Shown piece by piece: positions 60,163 through 64,000 of a stretch of DNA of 64,000 bases. Source of the DNA: Corynebacterium amycolatum (GTDB taxonomy: Bacteria; Actinomycetota; Actinomycetes; Mycobacteriales; Mycobacteriaceae); the NCBI RefSeq assembly GCF_016889425.1, contig NZ_CP069513.1, forward strand, positions 1,302,001-1,366,000, in the 5' to 3' direction. The first letter of the stretch is position 1. Every line of letters begins with the position of its first letter. The notes under the pieces were generated by a model. The model saw nothing but the letters and a program-made list of their open reading frames with translations. It had not been told where the DNA came from and ran no database searches. The position numbers were made by a program, and so were the translations under genes.

Positions 60163-61122
60163 ATGAACGCTAACGACAAAGATCTCAGTTACCCGCTGGG
60201 AACAACTAAGATTCGTACCCTCGCTCTGGTCACTAACCCCCACGCCGGTCATGGCGCCTCGCAGATTGCCTCAGCTCGGGCAAGTCGAGTGTTCGCGGAT
60301 CGCGGTATCGACGTCATCGCTCTACAAGGTGCTAACCCCGACGATGCCCGCAAGCTCATTCGTGAGGTCATCGCCGACGGCCGAATCGATGCCTTGGCAG
60401 TTTGCGGTGGCGACGGCATGATTAACCTCGCGATGCAGGAACAGGCACAGACCGGCATCCCCCTCGGTATTATCCCCGCTGGCACCGGAAACGACCACGG
60501 CCGTGAATACAATCTGCCGCGTGGCAATGCTCGCGATGCTGCTCATGTTATCGCCGACGGTTTCTGGACAACCACTGACCTCGGCCGCATTACGAGCGCA
60601 ACAGGGGACCGGCGCTGGTTCGGCACTATCATGTGTGCCAGCTTCGACTCCATTGTCTCCGACCGCGTCAATCAGATGACCTGGCCACACGGCCGCAACC
60701 GCTACAACCTGGCCATCGTCCGCGAATTCTTGGCTTTCCACTCCCTGCCATTTCGCATCACGCTTGACGACCATCGGGTTCTCGAAGATCCCATCACGCT
60801 GGCCGCTTTCGGCAACACCCGTTCTTACGGCGGTGGTATGAAGATTTGCCCGTCTGCAGACCACTCCGATGGCCTGATGGACATCACCGTCATTGGCAAG
60901 GCCGGACGGATCAAGGCCGCCCTTGCTTTCAAGTCCGTATTTGACGGCACCGTTGAAAAAATCGGTGAGGTCAGTACCTATCGCGCTAAGAAGGCTTACG
61001 TGGAATATATTGGCCCGCCACGCCAGATGAATGCCTACGCTGACGGTGACCTCATGTTCCCGATGCCAGTTACGGTGGAAGTCGTTCCAGGCGCTGGCCG
61101 CTACATCGTTCCCCGTCCGTAA
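60163..61122 (+). CDS. Diacylglycerol kinase-family lipid kinase
   Basis: 319 residues. TNPHAGHG starts the fold, the nucleotide loop is VCGGDGMINLAMQE, and PAGTGNDHGREYNLP follows, all typical of the DagK/YegS group. It phosphorylates diacylglycerol or a related lipid, feeding phospholipid recycling. Start ATG 60163. A perfect 11-bp hairpin lies 19 nt past its stop. Confidence 0.88.
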   Translation: MNANDKDLSYPLGTTKIRTLALVTNPHAGHGASQIASARASRVFADRGIDVIALQGANPDDARKLIREVIADGRIDALAVCGGDGMINLAMQEQAQTGIPLGIIPAGTGNDHGREYNLPRGNARDAAHVIADGFWTTTDLGRITSATGDRRWFGTIMCASFDSIVSDRVNQMTWPHGRNRYNLAIVREFLAFHSLPFRITLDDHRVLEDPITLAAFGNTRSYGGGMKICPSADHSDGLMDITVIGKAGRIKAALAFKSVFDGTVEKIGEVSTYRAKKAYVEYIGPPRQMNAYADGDLMFPMPVTVEVVPGAGRYIVPRP

Positions 61123-61141
61123 AAGAGCGCAAGGGGGTTCT

Positions 61142-61174
61142 CGTCGTCAAGCTTTTTCCGCATGCTTGACGACG
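61142..61174. repeat. Hairpin built from two copies (7 and 8) of GCTTGACGACG
   Basis: CGTCGTCAAGC (61142-61152) and GCTTGACGACG (61164-61174) form a perfect 11-bp inverted repeat with an 11-nt loop containing TTTTT. It lies between the convergent kinase and ABC genes. No T run follows on either side, so it is not a standard terminator. Confidence 0.7.
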
Positions 61175-61179
61175 TCGCG

Positions 61180-63096
61180 TTACCCCTTGATTCCGTAGCT
61201 CTTCAGGCGCAGACGATCCGCCGCAGAAGCCGAGGCCGTCAGGCGCAGCAGCTCGGCGTAGATGCCGTCAGTCTGTGCCAATTCGGCGGGTGCGCCCACC
61301 TCGTCGACGTGACCGTCACGCAGCGTAACGATGGTGTCCACATCGGAAATCGTGGACAGGCGGTGGGCGATGATAACCGTGGTGCGCCCCTCCATCAGCT
61401 TGTCCAAGCCACGCTGAACTTCGCGTTCTGCCTTGGTGTCCAGCGCTGAAGTGGCCTCGTCCAGGATGAGCAGGGGAGCATCCTTCAAAATTGCGCGCGC
61501 AATAGCGATGCGCTGCTTCTGGCCACCCGAGAGCTTCAACCCTCGCTCACCAATAGTGGTGTCGTAGCCGTCGGCGAAGCTGCGAATGAAGTCGTCGGCA
61601 TTGGCCTTTTTGGCCGCAGCGATGACTTCCTCATCGGTAGCGTTGGGTTTGCCGTAGGCGATGTTCTCCCGAATCGTGCCGGAGAACAGCGAGGAGTCCT
61701 GGAACACGACGGCAGAGTCGGCGCGCAGAGTGGAACCGGAAACCTCGGAGACATCCGACCCCAGAACGCGCAAGTGGCCTGCGGTCGGGGCATAAAAGCC
61801 GAGCAGCAGGTTGACGATGGTGGACTTGCCGCCACCCGATTCGCCGACCAAGGCGATTTTTTGACCTGAGTACGCCTGGAAGCTGACGTTGGAGAGCACC
61901 GGCTTGTCCTCTTCGTAGGCGAAGTCCACTGCATCGAAGTCGACGACGGGAGCGTCTATAGCCTCCTGCTCGGCTGCGCGTTCCAGGGAGGAGCGGTAGA
62001 CACTGTCGCTGGCGACGTTGGCTGAGGTGGAACCTTCAGCGGTGGGATCGACGTTGCCGTTATTCGCGGTCGCTGCACTGAGCAGCTCCGGCTGCGTGCG
62101 GGCCTCTGGGGTGAGTTCCATAACCTTGAAGTAGTCTCGGGAACCGGCGACTGCGCGCTGGGCAGCGTCGACCAAGAAACTCATCATGGTCACCGGTTGG
62201 CGCGCCATATTAATCAGCTGAATGAGCATGACCATGGTGCCGATGGAGAACTCACCCGACAAGGTGCGAAGGAAAAGCAGCAGGTAGATACCTGCGAAGA
62301 TGACGTTCAAAATGCCGCCGCGCAGGGCATCCATGCGGTGCCACCACGTTGACTGCTCGTGGGTCAGGGAGATGGTGCGGCGGAAACGGGAACCAAAGAA
62401 AGCAATCTCGCGCAGCTCCGCGGTGAAGGATCGAACAACCTTGACCTGGCCGATGACCTCGGCAAAACGGCCACCGGCGATATCGATTTGTTCGTTTTTC
62501 TTGGCTTCAACCTTTTGCCAGCGTCTCGACGTCAATGCGGTGAGCAGGGTGTAGACCGGGAAAACGATAATCAGCAGCACCGCCAGCGGCCAGTAGTACC
62601 AAGCAGTGATGGCCAGCACTGCACCGACGGTCAACAACATCGGGAAGAAGTTGTTGGAAAACGCCTGGAGAAATTGCGTGATATTGGTAATCGAGCGTTC
62701 CAAGCGGGCGATAATTGTGCCCGTGACCTGGCTGTCGAAATAGCGCTGCGGCAGAGACAGCAGTTTTGCATAGTAACGGGTCGACAGAATCTCGCGCATG
62801 CGCGCGGTCATCACATCACCCAGGTAACCACCGATGTTATGCACGATGGTTTGCGTCAGATCGGCAATCAGCAGTCCGATGACCAGCCAAATCACGGTGC
62901 GAGTGGTGTTGGACATCGCCGCTTGGCTCAAGCCTTCATCGCTGGACACCGCGCCGACGATGGCATCGGTGGCATCGCGGATGAGGAAAGGGCTAATCAA
63001 CGACGCGGCGGCGGTGGCCAGCGAACAGATGATGACCCCGATATAGAAAGGCCAGAGCACTCGCGTAGTGGATAGAATTCTGCTGAGCAGACGCAC
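61180..63096 (-). CDS. ABC transporter, fused permease and ATPase
   Basis: 638 residues. An exporter membrane domain of six helices (1-330) with a linker of about 60 residues is followed by an ATPase with Walker A GESGGGKST, signature LSGGQ and Walker B LLILDEATSALD. It starts at GTG 63096 with AGAGG upstream. It would work as a homodimer exporting a lipid, peptide or drug; no partner half-transporter is seen. Confidence 0.87.
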   Translation of the reverse strand: MRLLSRILSTTRVLWPFYIGVIICSLATAAASLISPFLIRDATDAIVGAVSSDEGLSQAAMSNTTRTVIWLVIGLLIADLTQTIVHNIGGYLGDVMTARMREILSTRYYAKLLSLPQRYFDSQVTGTIIARLERSITNITQFLQAFSNNFFPMLLTVGAVLAITAWYYWPLAVLLIIVFPVYTLLTALTSRRWQKVEAKKNEQIDIAGGRFAEVIGQVKVVRSFTAELREIAFFGSRFRRTISLTHEQSTWWHRMDALRGGILNVIFAGIYLLLFLRTLSGEFSIGTMVMLIQLINMARQPVTMMSFLVDAAQRAVAGSRDYFKVMELTPEARTQPELLSAATANNGNVDPTAEGSTSANVASDSVYRSSLERAAEQEAIDAPVVDFDAVDFAYEEDKPVLSNVSFQAYSGQKIALVGESGGGKSTIVNLLLGFYAPTAGHLRVLGSDVSEVSGSTLRADSAVVFQDSSLFSGTIRENIAYGKPNATDEEVIAAAKKANADDFIRSFADGYDTTIGERGLKLSGGQKQRIAIARAILKDAPLLILDEATSALDTKAEREVQRGLDKLMEGRTTVIIAHRLSTISDVDTIVTLRDGHVDEVGAPAELAQTDGIYAELLRLTASASAADRLRLKSYGIKG

Positions 63097-63156
63097 GAAA
63101 GACCTCTATCTTGCGGGATGATGACTCCCCGCTATGAAATTACTGCGACAAAAGCC

Positions 63157-64000
63157 CTATCCTAACAGCGAGCGCACAGCACCAAGCGGCAGTGGCAGCC
63201 AGTTGGGGCGGTTCTGGGCTTCGTACAGGCACTCATAGATGGCCTTATCCAGCACAAACGCTTCCAACAGCACCGGGTCGCTGCTGTCGCCATAGCCTTC
63301 CAGGAAGGCATCGATATTGCGGCGAGCCCACTGCTCAACACGCTCGGTCGCTGCCTCGGTGTCCTCACGTCCTGTCAGCAGCGGATAGTGAGCGGCATAA
63401 TCGAAGGATCGAATCATGCCGGCGATATCGCGCAGGCGGTGGTCCGGCAGACGGCGCTCCTCCCACGGGCGCGACGGCTCGCCTTCGAAGTCAATCAAGC
63501 GCCATGAGCTTGGAGTGCGCAATACCTGCCCCAAGTGCAGATCACCGTGGATTCGCTGGACGACGGCACCACCTTCCGGTACCGCAGCCTCTGCGCGATT
63601 GAAGATAGCCTGCGCTTTATCCTTGACCTCCGCAATTTGTGGCACCACACCAGCGACGAAGTCCAGGCGAGCACGCAGGGGAGCCACCAACTCCGCACCG
63701 GTCAGGCGTTCCTTTACCGCGACAGCGGCGGCGAGGCTGCTGTGCACCGAGGCCACTGCTTCGCCGAGCGCACGGGCTTCGGAGGTAAAGTCGGTGCCCA
63801 AATCTTCCAGCGGGGTCTGACTGTCGCGGATGGCGTCGCGGACTGCGCCAAGAGCCAGCTCCCAGCCATCGACCGAGTTCGGTGCGAATTCCTGCAGCAT
63901 GGCGGTGGTGTAGGTGTCCTCGCCAATAGTGGTCTCTACCCAGGAGTAGAGCTCAGGGACGAACTTGCAATCCGCCTGGGCCAGTGCGGCCAGCAGCTCC
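63157..64000 (-). CDS. Maltokinase, C-terminal part (runs off the window)
   Basis: The visible 280 residues include the phosphotransferase loop HGDLHLGQVLR (catalytic Asp), LIDFEGEPSRPWEERR (metal-binding Asp) and the LRDIAGMIRSFDYAAHYPL segment, all characteristic of mycobacterial maltokinase (Mak/Pep2). It uses ATP to make maltose-1-phosphate for GlgE glucan synthesis. The frame is open to position 64000, so the N-terminus lies beyond the edge. It could be fused to trehalose synthase upstream; this cannot be seen here. Confidence 0.85.
   Translation of the reverse strand, partial: ELLAALAQADCKFVPELYSWVETTIGEDTYTTAMLQEFAPNSVDGWELALGAVRDAIRDSQTPLEDLGTDFTSEARALGEAVASVHSSLAAAVAVKERLTGAELVAPLRARLDFVAGVVPQIAEVKDKAQAIFNRAEAAVPEGGAVVQRIHGDLHLGQVLRTPSSWRLIDFEGEPSRPWEERRLPDHRLRDIAGMIRSFDYAAHYPLLTGREDTEAATERVEQWARRNIDAFLEGYGDSSDPVLLEAFVLDKAIYECLYEAQNRPNWLPLPLGAVRSLLG

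Overview
The window looks like a Corynebacterium chromosome segment with a backbone of moderate GC. The evidence is DtxR-type iron boxes, xseAB next to a DUF6542 gene and ychF, class II FBPase GlpX, GuaB1, a MetPS transporter and a maltokinase. The C. amycolatum/xerosis group is a guess I cannot verify. There are no rRNA or tRNA genes, no CRISPR array and no complete insertion sequence.

Left backbone (1-19407): enoyl-CoA hydratase; metPS methionine/alanine importer; acyl-CoA dehydrogenase; a gene-poor stretch (4166-4801) with a DtxR box, two micro-ORFs and a strong terminator; an alpha/beta hydrolase; the divergent DUF5997 / LysR-like pair; a GNAT acetyltransferase; a TetR-MFS drug-efflux operon; fumC; glpX; DUF4245; xseAB; DUF6542; an AI-2E-type membrane protein; ychF.

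Island (about 19384-36990, possibly to 39060): the 3' end of ychF behaves as an integration hot spot. The last 17-20 bases of ychF recur four times downstream, near 22603, 32728, 35748 and 36968. Each copy is preceded by an arm that ychF lacks. These repeats cut the region into modules: (i) an arfB-like gene and a mercury module (merA, a Cys-pair membrane protein, divergent merR); (ii) a large-serine-recombinase relic and a copper module (ccdA and tlpA relics, copO, cueP, copRS, an HMA protein, copB, DUF305); (iii) a cadmium/lead module (cmtR and a P1B ATPase); (iv) a DUF488 gene. Beyond the last repeat lie a broken SulP gene and a DMT exporter fragment. Many island genes are decaying, through frameshifts at C7/G7 runs, in-frame TAG codons and truncations next to the repeats. 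The arrangement recalls staphylococcal SCC elements stacked behind rlmH, but with ychF as anchor gene.

Right backbone (39079-64000): a Lys/Cys-rich small protein behind a DtxR box; amphi-Trp and 2H-phosphoesterase proteins; lipoproteins; MFS; CBS; patatin; glutaminase with STAS domain; guaB1; YchJ; DUF808; a nicotinamidase-like amidohydrolase; gamma-carbonic anhydrase; 3-hydroxybutyryl-CoA dehydrogenase; a secreted PAP2 phosphatase; a MalY-type lyase; glpD; an orphan polycysteine micro-ORF; an FAD-linked oxidase; a lipid kinase; an ABC exporter; and a maltokinase running off the right edge. The 11-mer GCTTGACGACG occurs eight times, seven of them between genes.
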